Source: Epiperipatus broadwayi
Taxonomy: Eukaryota > Onychophora > Udeonychophora > Euonychophora > Peripatidae
NCBI GenBank assembly: GCA_028023455.1
Contig: JAQFVV010000548.1
Span: forward strand, 60,001 to 124,000
Length of the DNA: 64,000 nucleotides
Direction: 5' to 3'
Shown piece after piece: positions 16,048-27,767 of the stretch. How positions within the stretch are numbered: position 1 is the stretch's first letter; each line of letters starts with the position of its first letter. A model generated the notes under the pieces. The model made no database searches. It saw only the letters and a list, made by a program, of their open reading frames with translations, and was not told where the DNA came from. Made by a program: the position numbers and the translations under genes.

Positions 16048-16086
16048 GCACAAATATATATATATATATATATAATTTGCACAAAT
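16019..16086. repeat. Two tandem units of (TA)n plus a unique 14-mer
   Basis: A TA tract followed by 'ataatttgcacaaa' occurs twice in a row, with a period of about 41 bp. The unique part is duplicated together with its TA tract. Confidence 0.85.
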
Positions 16087-16339
16087 GTGTGACATAATAA
16101 TTTATCTACATAACATTAGTATTTATCACAATAAAATTATTACAGATTCTTCTCGCAATTTAATTCTTTTTGCTGAATAGTCTTTTTTCCTCAAAATAGG
16201 ACTATCAAATTTTTAACAGATGATTGTTGACTGATTTAAAATCTCTTTCTCCTTTTTTTCTCAATAAATGAAAGATAAAATCATTTTATAGAATTAAGAA
16301 AATATAAATTTCAAAATGTATTTCTGCTTGATTAGTTAA

Positions 16340-16745
16340 TGCTGATGAAGTAGGCAAGGTGAGAGAGGAAAAGTGAATACGTCAACTGCAGCTCTTCATG
16401 TTACGATAAGTAGATAGCCAAGCATGAACTAAGTACACAATGTTCCATGATGTTGTGAGAAAATACCTCTTTTTTAAGCACTTCCGCTTCTAAGTACCTA
16501 GACAGATCATCCACAAGGAATAGTATCCAGAAAAAAATATCAGGCACTAAGCCAGCCCTGCTCATCGCTTGTGAGTCTTAGGGGCTTTAGATGAGCTCTA
16601 TTTATGAGACCAAGGTCTATTCATGAGGCCTATATATACACTGCTGGACTACTCTGGGAGCTCAGCATCTAGGTACAGACAATGCTGAACCTATACTTTG
16701 AAGCATCAAGAACACACTGCATCCAGGCAGCCTTGCTTAACTATA
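16340..16745. other. Less AT-rich block, unidentified (possible solo LTR)
   Basis: This block has clearly higher G+C than its surroundings. It contains a TATA-like 'cctatatatacac' at about 16640 followed 20-30 bp later by 'gggagctcagcatct', as in promoter-bearing repeats. No coding frame, no paired copy and no target duplication were found. A solo LTR is one possibility and an unrelated repeat is another. Confidence 0.25.
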
Positions 16746-16887
16746 CACCAACCATAAACATAAAAAGTACAAATTCATGCATCAATTTTAAAATGTCATT
16801 TTACTAAAGAAATTATTTAAAAATTCATTATTGTATATAATTCTACTCACCACAGCTGTATATATGTTTATCTGGCTTTTCTGCCTT

Positions 16888-16897
16888 TAGATAGTCA

Positions 16898-16943
<46 letters not shown>

Positions 16944-16965
16944 GCTGACTATCTAAATATATATA

Positions 16966-17001
<36 letters not shown>

Positions 17002-17090
17002 TTTAGCAAGCTGGTTCTTTTGTTCCAAGATAGTCAGCATATATATATATATATATATATTCATTTAGCAAGCTGGTTCTTTTGGTCCAT
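16888..17090. repeat. TA hairpin and tandem TA-linked units
   Basis: 'agatagtcagcatata' at 16889 faces its inverse 'tatgctgactatct' at 16941 across a TA tract, forming a long hairpin. Downstream, (TA)n, 'ttcatttagcaagctggttc' and 'agatagtcagcata' are tandemly repeated, with the second copy ending near 17090. Confidence 0.85.
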
Positions 17091-17725
17091 TAGAAAAATA
17101 TAATCCATGTTTGTTGTCATTATCAGGTAAAAGTATAAAATACATGTACAATATTGATCTGTAGTTGGTCTCTTTATATCTAGGATTATTCCAGGCAAGC
17201 AGCTGTCTTGGTTTGATAGGTTTCAGGCAAGCAACCATCCTCCATGTTTAAGGCTATGAATTTCTACACAAAGAAGTGCATATTTTTTCTCAATGTAAAT
17301 TCAAACTCCTGTAAAGAAAAACAGTCTTCTATCTTGCCTTCAGCTAGATCAGTTAGTTTATTGTAGCTATTCTGCAAATTCTATGGTCAGCTAAAACCAA
17401 CTGCCACACTTCATCATGTTGCAAACAAAATATTGTAACCAATGTTTTAGTTGACCGTTCTTCCAAAAATTATTACCCAGACTCTTCTCATCAAAAATCT
17501 CCATCCAGACTAAAGCTAATTTTGTTATCAGCCCTTTTATAAAATCATTTAAGGTGATAATAACATCTTGATTGAAAACAGAGTTTTTACTTTTATCTCT
17601 CTAATCCCTTTGAAAACATAGATGTTTTAATTAATTAAAAAAATTTCCAAAACAAGTATTGCATTTTTACATTTCACAATCAGAATAATAATAAAAATAC
17701 AATATATATATATATATATATATAT
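17091..17725. other. Non-coding DNA before the foldback element
   Basis: No gene seen. It ends in a short (TA)n tract (about 17702-17725) that directly abuts the left terminus of the foldback element. Confidence 0.4.
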
Positions 17726-17821
17726 GATTTGAACTCAGATTGTCAAGCACCCTTCAACTATCCACACTATCTTATACAACTTATACACATGACCACACAC
17801 ATGTAGAAAATATTAATAATC

Positions 17822-17865
17822 ACCAATATACATATTTCATGCTAAACCAGCACTCATCAGTTGGT
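17822..17865 (-). ncRNA. Type I hammerhead ribozyme motif
   Basis: Read on the minus strand: helix I ACCAA, core CTGATGA (complement of 17854-17860), helix II GTGCT-GGTTT-AGCAT (5 pairs, the first a G-U), GAAA (17835-17838), short helix III ATA-TG-TAT, then UA, then helix I TTGGT (17822-17826). All invariant core bases are present. Predicted cleavage follows the A at 17827. The very short helix III matches the minimal hammerheads of PLEs and animal retrozymes, which are thought to work best as dimers. Confidence 0.85.
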
Positions 17866-18391
17866 CCAGACTATCATCTCTCATATATATATATATAATC
17901 AATGCTCAGTTTATATTAAGATAGCAAATCTTCATACTTTAATGGAAAGGCTTCAATCCACTACAACCTCCAACTTTTCAGCCATCCATATCATTGAAAA
18001 TCTGATGATGAAAACTCAAATCCCATGATAATGATAATATTATTGTCATGCCCATGTTGACCTGAAGTCACTCTGACCCCTCATGTATAGGACAGTATTC
18101 ATTAAATACATAGAAGAGGGATGGACAGGATACAAGCTTAATATGTAAACATTTGTATTTAATGGATACTGTCCTATACATGAGGGGTCCGAGTGACTTC
18201 AGGTCAACATGGGCATGGCAATAATATTAGCATTAGCATGGGATTTGAGTTTTCATCATCAGATTTTCAATGATATGGATGGCTGAAAAGTTGGAGGTTG
18301 TAGTGGAGCCTTTCCATTAAAGTATGAAGATTTGCTATCTTAATATAAACTGAGCATTGATTATATATATGTGTGAGAGGTGATAGTCTGG

Positions 18392-18435
18392 ACAAACTGA
18401 TGAGTGCTGGTTTAGCACGAAATACATATATTGGT
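18392..18435 (+). ncRNA. Type I hammerhead ribozyme motif
   Basis: Helix I ACAAA (one mismatch to TTGGT), core CTGATGA at 18397-18403, helix II GTGCT-GGTTT-AGCAC (5 Watson-Crick pairs), GAAA at 18419-18422, helix III ATA-CA-TAT, UA, then TTGGT at 18431-18435. Core and helix II are perfect. The single helix I mismatch is at the second C of ACCAA in the sister arm. Confidence 0.85.
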
Positions 18436-18839
18436 GATTATTAATCTTTTCTACATGTGTGTGGTCATGTGTATCAGTTGTATAATATAGTGTGGATAGT
18501 TGAAGGGTGCTTGAAAATCTGAGTTCAAATCTATACTTACAATTAAGCTCCCAGGTTTGTAAAGAGTGCCTGGTTTTCAAATATATATATATATTCAGTC
18601 CTTTTAAAAGTTTATTTTATAAAACAATATTTTAAATCAGAGTTATTATTTATTATTTATTTATTTTTTATTTCAATGAATGTAGAAAATATCTACTATA
18701 TTTTTTGTCAGTGTTTATTTCTAGTTTCCCTTTTAATTATTTATATATGTCAACAGATGGCATTCTATCTAAAACACCATCAAGCATATGTTTACATGAA
18801 CATCAGAGCATGCATTCATTATCTCTATATTTAATTCCA

Positions 18840-18883
18840 CTTTCAGATCATGATTTCAAGGTATTTGCTATCATCAGTGAAAG
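18840..18883 (-). ncRNA. Hammerhead ribozyme motif, unit 1 (one helix II mismatch)
   Basis: Minus strand: helix I CTTTCA / TGAAAG (6 pairs), CTGATGA, helix II AGC/CCT with one C-C mismatch, GAAA, palindromic helix III ATCATGAT, cleavage base C at 18846. Relative to the unit in the right half, a G-to-C change weakens helix II. Confidence 0.8.
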
Positions 18884-19239
18884 ACAGGAATTTTAGAAAC
18901 TAGATCTAAACACAAACTCTGAGCATTTATGAAACAGTTTCTATTCAGCTTCCAAGCATGAATCTTTTAGACATGTAATGTCTTCAAACTCAGCATAGCA
19001 AGCCACATAGCTATATGGGTCTGATCTCAGTTCAGCATCAGCACATAGTAGAAGCCTCTGCAATATATATCATTGCTAGAAAGTCCTCAAAGGTACATTC
19101 ATGAAAAACAAAAAAACAAGTTAAAAACTTGCTAACGCTTGTATTTATGTCAACAGATGGCGTTCTGCCAAAAACACCATCAAGCATATGTTTACATAAA
19201 TGTCAGAGCATGCATTCACTATCTCTAACTTTAATTCCA

Positions 19240-19283
19240 CTTTCAGATCATAATTTCAAGCTATTTGCTATCATCAGTGAAAG
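19240..19283 (-). ncRNA. Hammerhead ribozyme motif, unit 2
   Basis: Minus strand: helix I CTTTCA / TGAAAG, CTGATGA, helix II AGC-AAATA-GCT, GAAA, helix III ATTATGAT (one change from the palindrome), cleavage base C at 19246. The distance to the unit 1 cleavage site is exactly 400 nt, so a transcript would release a 400-nt monomer. Confidence 0.85.
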
Positions 19284-19955
19284 ACAGACATTTTAGAAAC
19301 TAGATCTAAACACAAACTCTGAGCGTTTATGAAATAGTTTCTATTCAGCTTGCAAGCGTGAATCTTTTAGACATGTAATGTCTTCAAACTCAGCATAGCA
19401 AGCCAAATAGCTATATGGGTCTGATCTCAGTTCAGCATCACCACATAGTAGAAGCCTCTGCAATATATATCATTGCTAGAAAGACCTCAAAGGTACATTT
19501 ATGAAAAACAAAAAACAAGTTAAAAACTTGCTAATGCTTGTATTTATGTCAACAGATGGCATTCTACCAAAACACTATCAAGCATGATCTGAAAGTGGAA
19601 TTAAAGTTAGAGATAGTGAATGCATGCTCTGACGTTTATGTAAACATACGCTTGACGTTGTTTTTGGTAGAATGCTATCTGTTGACATAAATACAAGCGT
19701 TAGCAAGTTTTTAACTTGTTTTTTTGTTTTTCATAAATGTACTTTTGAGGTCTTTCTAGCAATGATATATATATATTGCAGAGGCTTCTACTATGTGGTG
19801 ATGCTGAACTGAGATCAGACCCATATAGCTATGTGGCTTGCTATGCTGAGTTTGAAGACATTACATGTCTAAAATATTCATGCTTGGAAGCTGAATAGAA
19901 ACTGTTTCATAAACGCTCAGAGTTTGTGTTTAGATCTAGTTTCTAAAATTCCTGT

Positions 19956-19999
19956 CTTTCACTGATGATAGCAAATAGCTTGAAATCATGATCTGAAAG
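19956..19999 (+). ncRNA. Hammerhead ribozyme motif, inverted unit (best copy)
   Basis: Helix I CTTTCA (19956-19961) pairs with TGAAAG (19994-19999). Core CTGATGA is 19962-19968. Helix II is AGC-AAATA-GCT with a T-T next to the core. GAAA is 19982-19985. Helix III ATCATGAT (19985-19992) is fully self-complementary. The cleavage base C is 19993. All invariant core positions are present and the AUC triplet is a permitted cleavage site. Confidence 0.88.
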
Positions 20000-20139
20000 T
20001 GGAATTAAAGTTAGAGATAGTGAATGCATGCTCTGACGTTTATGTAAACATACACTTGATGGTGTTTTTGGTAGAACACCATCTGTTGACATAAATACAA
20101 GCGTTAGCAAGTTTTTAACTTGTTTTTTGTTTTCATATA

Positions 20140-20196
20140 TATATATTTACACAAGCACACTATATTAGTATGTGCTATGTAATCCAACTGGTTACA

Positions 20197-20232
<36 letters not shown>

Positions 20233-20525
20233 GTAAAGAGAAGAAGTTAAATACTTGTTTTGGATTCATGAGAATATATTTTTGCTCATTGTTAATATAT
20301 GCATTATAATAATATTCTAAATAGATTTCATAATCCAATATCTTGGAAAGCGATTTTTTTTCCAGTTGACTGAAAAACTCCTGAGAAATCTGTAATACAT
20401 TGAAGATGATTGGTGACAGCAGATTGTTGTAATAATAAATACATTTAACAATAAGCAAATATATTCACTAATAAAAACAAAATATGTATAACCATACAGA
20501 CCTACACATGTGCATATATCTCTAT
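20140..20525. other. Spacer with a (TA)n tract
   Basis: Contains (TA)n at about 20199-20229. No gene or element recognised otherwise. Confidence 0.4.
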
Positions 20526-22081
20526 ATTGAAACAGGGCTGAGTTCGATCCCTGTTTTAAAAAGTAAAATTCCCTATATATGCATCAATATAGCCCAATTA
20601 ATTAAATTTATTTATTTTTCATATTTATATTTCCTTTTCAGTATAAAAATTATCAATCTAAATAGATATTAAAAAAAAGGTTAAAATAAACAAAAGAGGG
20701 GGGAGTATGTGTGCTTGTGTTTTTTTTTTTTTGAAGACGCATGTATATATTTTGCTAGATAGAATAATATATATAAAAAAGTATAAATGCAGTTATGGAA
20801 ATATACTTTATTTTTCAAGGTGGAAACTTTTCAATTTCATTTTGGAAAAGTTAAATGGAAAAAAGATATCAAACATAACTTGATCGATATCTAAGGAATT
20901 TAATTAATGAGATTTAAGTTTAGATTCAAAAGAATTTAGATGAAAACAAAGGAAGAAAAAATTAGATTCGGAGGTGTGAAAAGTTTTGTTCAAAAAGAAT
21001 CCAGATTTTTGAGCAGCAGAACTTGCTAAAAAGGATTCAGTCTATTGGGGATTTTTGTAAGGAGTGCTGCGAGAAAGATTTGTGGAGAGAAATGGAGGGT
21101 AGAATGGTGAGCAAGATGGCTTAAAAAAGCATAAGTGTGCCAGGCAGTGCAATCCCACCCCATGAATGTCCGAAGGTGAAGATAGAAACAAATTAATCCA
21201 AAGTCTAAATAAATAAAAAAAAAGGAATGGAATCAACAAGCAAGAATATAGGACAGCTGGAATAAATAATTCAATTTCATCGCCATTATATAAGTGCTAT
21301 AAATAGGAATCAAAACAAATGAAATTTTTCACTTTTAATAATTCATCATTTTCCCTGGTGAAGAAAAGAAATTCAGGTATGCACAAATTCAACAATATGT
21401 AATTAGTGTTCCAGATATCATCTGTTTCTTTTAATTTTTCACAAACTTTCTTTACAAACTTCATTATTGTGAATGATATGCATAAACTTTTTTAAAAAAG
21501 GAAAGAATCAAAGAAAAGAATTTTTCTTATTGTATGAACTGATATATGTTTTATTCATGTGATTTTTTTAAATATCTAAGCAGTATGTGTATGCATGAGT
21601 TTTTCTTAAAATAAAGAGCACAAAATATTTAATCATGGTAAAATAAAAATGTACAAATTTAAAAATGAAATGAACTTTTATTGGTATTGTTTAGTTAGGT
21701 CTGTTTTTATAAAAGTAGAAAGAATTTAGAATAGTATATCAAGCATATTAAAGTATAGTAACCTTTTCCCTCGTAGATTTCTGTTGATTCGTCAATTACC
21801 CGCCCTGAGTAGAGCTAGTCCAGGGCATTTACATATTAGTATTCCAGCTCTCCCAGCATAATTCTTATAGTAATATAGCATTGGCACTTGACGTCATAAA
21901 TTGATTCTCATAAATAAGCTGGGCAATAAAATGGAATAATTTTCGAAATACTTTCCAGAACAAATATTTTTTAACACATAAGAAATATACGCGTATTGTT
22001 ATAAACATACATGCAATCTTACAAATGGTTTTATATATGCATAAGATATATATATGGAAAATGGTACATCACATTACAATA
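20526..22081. repeat. 1.56-kb direct repeat, copy A
   Basis: Matches 23072-24640 in the same orientation throughout (about 90% by eye). It starts attgaaacagggctgag and ends near ggtacatcacattacaat. Just inside the start, CAGGGCTGAGTTCGATCCCTG contains a tRNA T-arm-like hairpin with a B box-like GAGTTCGATCCC. There is no coding capacity. The last 50 bp are duplicated again at 22095-22142. Confidence 0.9.
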
Positions 22082-23071
22082 GTTATTTGTATAGATATAT
22101 ATGCATAAGATATATGTATGGAAAATGGTACATCACATTACAATGGTTACCCAACTAAAGGGCTTTCGAAGAGTGGAAAGTATAGGGATGGAGTGTAGGG
22201 GTTAAGCATAAAAAGAAAACTAAATACACAGATATATATTGAAAAATTTAAAAAAAAATGGAAAAAAAATACTGAAATGTTAAAATTTAGTTTATTGAAT
22301 TTTAAAGTAAGAGAAATCAGACAATAGACAATGGAGTGGATTGGTTAGTTAGGAATGTTAAGTATGCAGCATGGTGCTTCAGGGGAGGAAAAGTACGCCT
22401 GAAAGATTTTTTTTTAATTATTTTTTTTATTTTTTGGTTGTGGGTTCAATATTTATTGTAGTCATTATAGGGGCAGTTATATATATTGATGAATATAAAG
22501 TAATGGTTTATATGTGTGTTTTCCAGTTTGTAAGTATAGAGAATAAATAAATTGTGGCTGTGAAGCTTTGGGAGGAAGGTGGTCTAAGTCTGACAGTGAA
22601 ATATGGGGTTGGCTGCTGGATCGGGCATGTGTAGTGTTGCATTCTGTGTATAGCTGCTTTTTATTCCTGACATGGTTGGAAAATTCTGAATAAGAATCAG
22701 GCATTTGTCCTAGTTACCCACACCCCTAAGACTTGGAAGCAGCAGAGTGTGATTAGGAAATGTCTTCTCGTTAAAAAAAAAAAGGAAATTTTTTCTTTTA
22801 CATTTTTTTTTGTTATTTTGTTGTCGTCTAACCAAGCAGGTCAGGGTCAAGTTAGCTATATTCTTTCATAGCATGTTGTATGCTCGTGAGTTGTGGTCAG
22901 ACCCAGAATATATCGTTAGGTCGATGGTCGCTCACTCTTATTTTTTATAGTTACATAATGAAACTCAGATAAAATTGATGTTAGGACATATATATATATA
23001 TAGTTTTATTTGTTTAGACATAAGCCATTCAAACACATGGACCATATTTAAAGGCTTCTGAGAGGGGGGGA
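22082..23071. other. 1-kb spacer between the direct repeats
   Basis: Not shared with either flanking copy, except 22095-22142, which repeats the end of copy A. No open frame with a recognisable product. It is less AT-rich than its surroundings at about 22340-22750. Confidence 0.4.
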
Positions 23072-24640
23072 ATTGAAACAGGGCTGAGTTTGATCCTTGT
23101 TTCAAAAAGTAAAATTCCCTATATATGCATCAATATAGCCCAATTAATTAAATTTATTTCTTTTTGATATTTATATTTTCTTTTTAGTATAGAAATGTAT
23201 AATTCTAAATAGGGATTAAAAAAGGTTAAAATAAACAGAAGAGGGGGGGTATGTGTGCTTGTGTTTTTTTTTTTTTGAAGACGCATGTATATATTTTGCT
23301 AGATAGAATAATATATATAAAAAAGTATAAATGCAGTTATGGAAATATACTTTATTTTTCAAGACTGAAACTTTTCAATTTCATTTTGGAAAAGTTAAAT
23401 GGAAAAAAAGATATCAAAGATTACTTGATCGATATCTAAGGAATTTAATTAGTGAGATTTAAGTTTAGAATCAAAAGAATTTCGATGAAAACAAAAGAAG
23501 AACAAAATTAGATTCAGAGGTGCAAAAAGTTTTGTTCAAAAAGAATCCGGATTTTTGAGCGGCAGAACTTGCTAAAAAGGATTCAGTCTATTGGGGATTT
23601 TTGTAAGGAGTGCTGTGAGAGAGATTTGTGGAGAGAAATGCAGGGTAGAATGGTGGGTAAGCTGGCTTAAGAAAGTGTAAGCATGCCAGGCAATGCAATC
23701 CTGCTCCATGAAGGTCCAAAGGTGGCTGCAGGAAAAGTAACTATCGAAGATAGAAACAAATTGATCCAAAGTCTAAACAAACAAAAAAAAAAGGAATGGA
23801 ATCAACAAGCAAAAATATAGAACAGCCGGAATAAATAATTCAATTTCATCACCATTATATAAGTGCTATAAAAAGAAGTCAAAACGAAATGAAAATTTTC
23901 ACTTTTAATAATCCATCATTTTCCCTGATGAAGAAAAGAAGTTCAGGTACATACACATTCAGCAATATATAATTAGTGTTCCAGATATCGTCTATTTCTT
24001 TTAATTTTTCACAAGCTTTCTTTACAAACTTTATTATCATGAACGATATGCAAAAACTTAAAAAAAAAGGAAAGAATCAAAGAAAAGGAAATGATTTTTC
24101 TTATTGTATGAACTGATATATGTTTTATTCATGTCGTTTTTTAAATATCTAAGCAGTATGTGTATGCATGCATTTTTCTTAAAATAAAGAGCACAGAATA
24201 TTTAATCATGGTAAAATAAAAATGTACAAATTTAAAAATGAAATGAACGTTTATTGGTATTGTTTATTTAGGTCTGTTTTTATAAAAGTAGAAAGAATTT
24301 AGAATAGTATAGTAACCTCCTCCCTCGTAGATTTCCATCGATTCATTAATCACCCACCCTGAGTAGAGCTAGTCCAAGGCATTTCCATATTGGTATTCCA
24401 GCTCTCCCAGCATAATTCTTATAATAATATAGGATTGGCGCTTGAGATCATAAATTGATGCTCATAAATATGCTGGGCGATAAAATGGAATAATTTTTGA
24501 AATTCTTTCCAGAACAAATATTTTTTTAAACACATACGCATATACATGTATCATTATATACATACACGCAATTTTACAAATGGTTTTATATATGCATAAG
24601 ATATATATATATGGAAAACGGTATATCACGTTACAATATA
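23072..24640. repeat. 1.57-kb direct repeat, copy B
   Basis: Second copy of 20526-22081. Small differences include a deletion of about 19 bp near 24310 relative to copy A, an insertion near 23720 (ggctgcaggaaaagtaac), and a T for C in the B box-like motif. Confidence 0.9.
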
Positions 24641-26931
24641 GAACATAAATACAAATTGTAACAAATGTGTATATATATATATATACAATAAATAAATCAG
24701 GGTTTAATTAAATTTTTAAGCAATATATAATAAACAAATTGTTGAAAATGATTTTAATTACTGACATAAAGCCATTATCACTAGCCTATAACTATAAAAT
24801 GAATACGTTAATTCCCATAACATGCTATATAAATATATAGATTATAGTCACTATCAAATTACTAAAATTACTACTATCAAATTACTAAAATTACTATAAA
24901 TTGTAATAAAAATTCACGACAATTTAAATATTTTTCTTCTACTCTTCTTATCTGTCTTGAATTATATGTTTATATATATTTCATTAGATAAATGTACCAT
25001 TAAAGGAAGAAAATGTATATTTACAATATATACTCAATTAAAAAAAAAGATAATATACAGTTTTTGTTGTTAAATATAATTTAAAAATGTCTTTTTTCTT
25101 ATACAATTTGAAAATCCATTTATAAGAATTAATAAATAAATTAAAGTGAACAAACTGTCACTACACAACAAAATATATAGATATGTATTCAGTAAATAAA
25201 AGCAATCTGAAGTAAAATAATTTAACGGTTAATGATTAAAAAAAAATATGTAAAAGTTAAAAATGGCTTAAAAGTATTAATGTAAGTCAAAAAATAGTTC
25301 AGTAAATATACTTTATTCATAGTTATAAAAATAAATGTCATTTTTTAAATGCACTCTACTAGTAATTATTATTAACAACTAACAGTTAAATTTGTAATCT
25401 TTATTAGCATTTGTATTTCTTCTCCCATTTTCATTTTTGGTATTGACTTTAATCAATTGACTTATTGCAGGAATAGATAATCCGACTTTCTCATGCCTTC
25501 AGTCAATACATTGCATTTTCTATGACAATAAAATTACATGCAATAGAATTATACTTTCTCCTTTATTTTTTCATTTCGGTTTTTAATTCATTTTCTTTCT
25601 TTCTATAATCTTTTTCTAACTTTGACTTTTTATATTATAGGGCTTTTTTCTTTAGAAATAGTTATTCCTTTAAATAGTGCTTCTAACTAATGATTTCATA
25701 TAATCATAATATTTTGGGCAATTATTCAATAAATGAGGATTCCATTTCTTAATTCTACTTAAAAATCTTACAGCAACAGTTAATAAAATGAACTATGAAG
25801 AGCATGAGCTGTGGGGATTAGGATTATAAATACACTGCCAGCCTAAAATATAGTCAAAGGGTTGACTGTGCTTTCTACTATCTTAGAGACATAGATGATT
25901 TGGAATGATTGTTGCCATAGGAATATCATAAGTACACATTTTTAATTAGAATTATAAATGAAATCCTGATTTATATGTATTATCATATGTCTAATCAAAA
26001 GTGTTGATGTTGACATATTATTATGCTATTCAAAGAAAAATGATGTCAATATAGGCTGAGATCATTATGTTTAAACAGAATAGCACAACTTTAATCCAAT
26101 AAGCACAAATGACAAAACTTTAATTCAGTAAACACATGATTGGTCAGAAACTGGATTATTCGTAGAACCAATCATCATCATAATCAGTTTTCATTTTAAA
26201 ATTGGAATTCAAATAAGAAATGTTTCATTACATATTTTTTATGAATAGCCAATGCTACAATCAAATACACTAAAATACTATTGTTACCATTAAATATTGT
26301 TCCAATTAAATATTGTTCAATTACTTTATTTTTCTATTTTGCAAAGTTCAAATATTAACTTTTAGAAAGGCTTTTATTTGTAAGCTCATATTGGCAAGAA
26401 ATATTGTAAAGACTATCAATTTATGATATGAAATAAAAATTTAATTGTAAAAAATAAAATGTTGCAAATATGACCAGTTCCTATTAGGATCTTTCAAAAA
26501 AAAAAATGAGAGAAGAATGAAAGCAAACCATTTAAATGTGTAATGATCTACCACTAAAAATAAATTTCATAATAAAAAAAGTGTATTGTTGCATGTAATT
26601 CAAGTAAAGTCCATAAAGAAATTATTTTTAAACCTCTAAACATCAAATCCAATTTTATTAGTAAATTGTTTTAATAAAAAAATATTTCTGCATAAAATTA
26701 ATTTTCAAAAAAGTTAAGTACACTTAAATCTTTATGAATATAAAATATTAGTCCTAAAAAGATTTTCTTTATAAAATAAATCTCATAGCTATTTGGAACA
26801 TTACAAATCTCATTTCTTTTATATGAAGTAATGAAAACAACAAGGTTGACACATTTTTTTCAATAAAACTTGCATCAGTATGTACTTTTATCTTAAAATA
26901 AGTTTTATTTATTGGAAAATAGTGAATATCC
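24641..26931. other. AT-rich DNA, nothing recognised
   Basis: No gene, repeat pair or RNA motif could be supported in this stretch. Confidence 0.45.
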
Positions 26932-27261
<330 letters not shown>

Positions 27262-27288
27262 ACAACTACATATACCAATCTATTTACA

Positions 27289-27289
<1 letters not shown>

Positions 27290-27375
<86 letters not shown>
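27290..27375. repeat. (CT)n then (TA)n microsatellite
   Basis: Compound simple sequence: about 10 CT units followed by two TA blocks split by 'tctaat'. Confidence 0.95.
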
Positions 27376-27376
<1 letters not shown>

Positions 27377-27705
27377 AATTACAATGGTGACTATATACAT
27401 TTAAAAACTATAACAAATCACAAAAGTACTTTTAGATAATTTTTTAGTCTTTTTCAACTGAAACCATTTAAATTGAAATATAGCTGAAGTTAACATCATC
27501 AGGTCATATCTCAAGATTCAATAATTTTAACGTTAGTAAATTGTAAATTAATTATAGACATTCTATTTATAAAATGCACTCATTAATTTTCATTTATTTT
27601 GGTTTTCTCCTCATGAAGTCTCTTACCACTTTCAAAATCAAAATTGAAGGTAAACTCACATGTTTTTTCTATGCTAAATGGAAAAACAAAAACTGTTATT
27701 AAATC

Positions 27706-27767
<62 letters not shown>

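Larger units (their letters stand above)
17726..18531. mobile_element. Foldback element with a hammerhead motif in each arm
   Basis: Left arm 17726-18109 and right arm 18155-18531 are near-perfect inverted repeats (about 380 bp each) separated by a 45-bp spacer. The outer ends read gatttgaactcaga and its complement. Each arm contains one hammerhead ribozyme motif, minus strand at 17822-17865 and plus strand at 18392-18435, so ribozyme sense points outwards from the centre. There is no coding capacity. A second, less complete foldback (32773-33427) and a single arm (8195-8530) belong to the same family. Hammerheads and inverted, 5'-truncated copies are both known features of Penelope-like retroelements, so a non-autonomous PLE derivative is the favoured reading. 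A MITE is the alternative, but no transposase-type terminal inverted repeat or TSD was found. Confidence 0.85.
18745..20139. mobile_element. Inverted tandem array of 400-bp hammerhead monomers (retrozyme-like)
   Basis: Units start at gtcaacagatgg. Full units are 18749-19148 and 19149-19548 (exactly 400 bp each), then a 37-bp piece ends at 19585. From 19586 the array is inverted: a 101-bp piece (19586-19686), a full unit of 404 bp (19687-20090) and a 49-bp piece to 20139. Units are about 95% identical by eye. Each full unit holds one hammerhead motif, on the minus strand in the left half and on the plus strand in the right half. No protein is encoded. Head-to-tail monomers of a few hundred bp, each with a type I hammerhead, are the hallmark of animal retrozymes, non-autonomous elements thought to move with PLE machinery through self-cleaved circular RNA. 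The inversion junction lies 4-7 nt from a predicted cleavage site. Confidence 0.85.

Noticed and set aside
18000-18020. CTGATGATGAAAAC in the foldback arm as another hammerhead core
   Set aside because: CTGATGA is followed almost directly by GAAA with no room for helix II. The real motif lies about 140 bp away.
23920-23950. CTGATGAAGAAAAG in the 1.57-kb repeat as a hammerhead
   Set aside because: No helix II between the core and the GAAA-like part, and copy A has CTGGTGA at the same place.
20526-24640. The 1.56-kb direct repeats as LTRs of a normal retrotransposon
   Set aside because: Ends are not TG..CA, there is no PBS or PPT beside them, and the 1-kb interior has no coding sequence. Kept only as an unexplained duplication.
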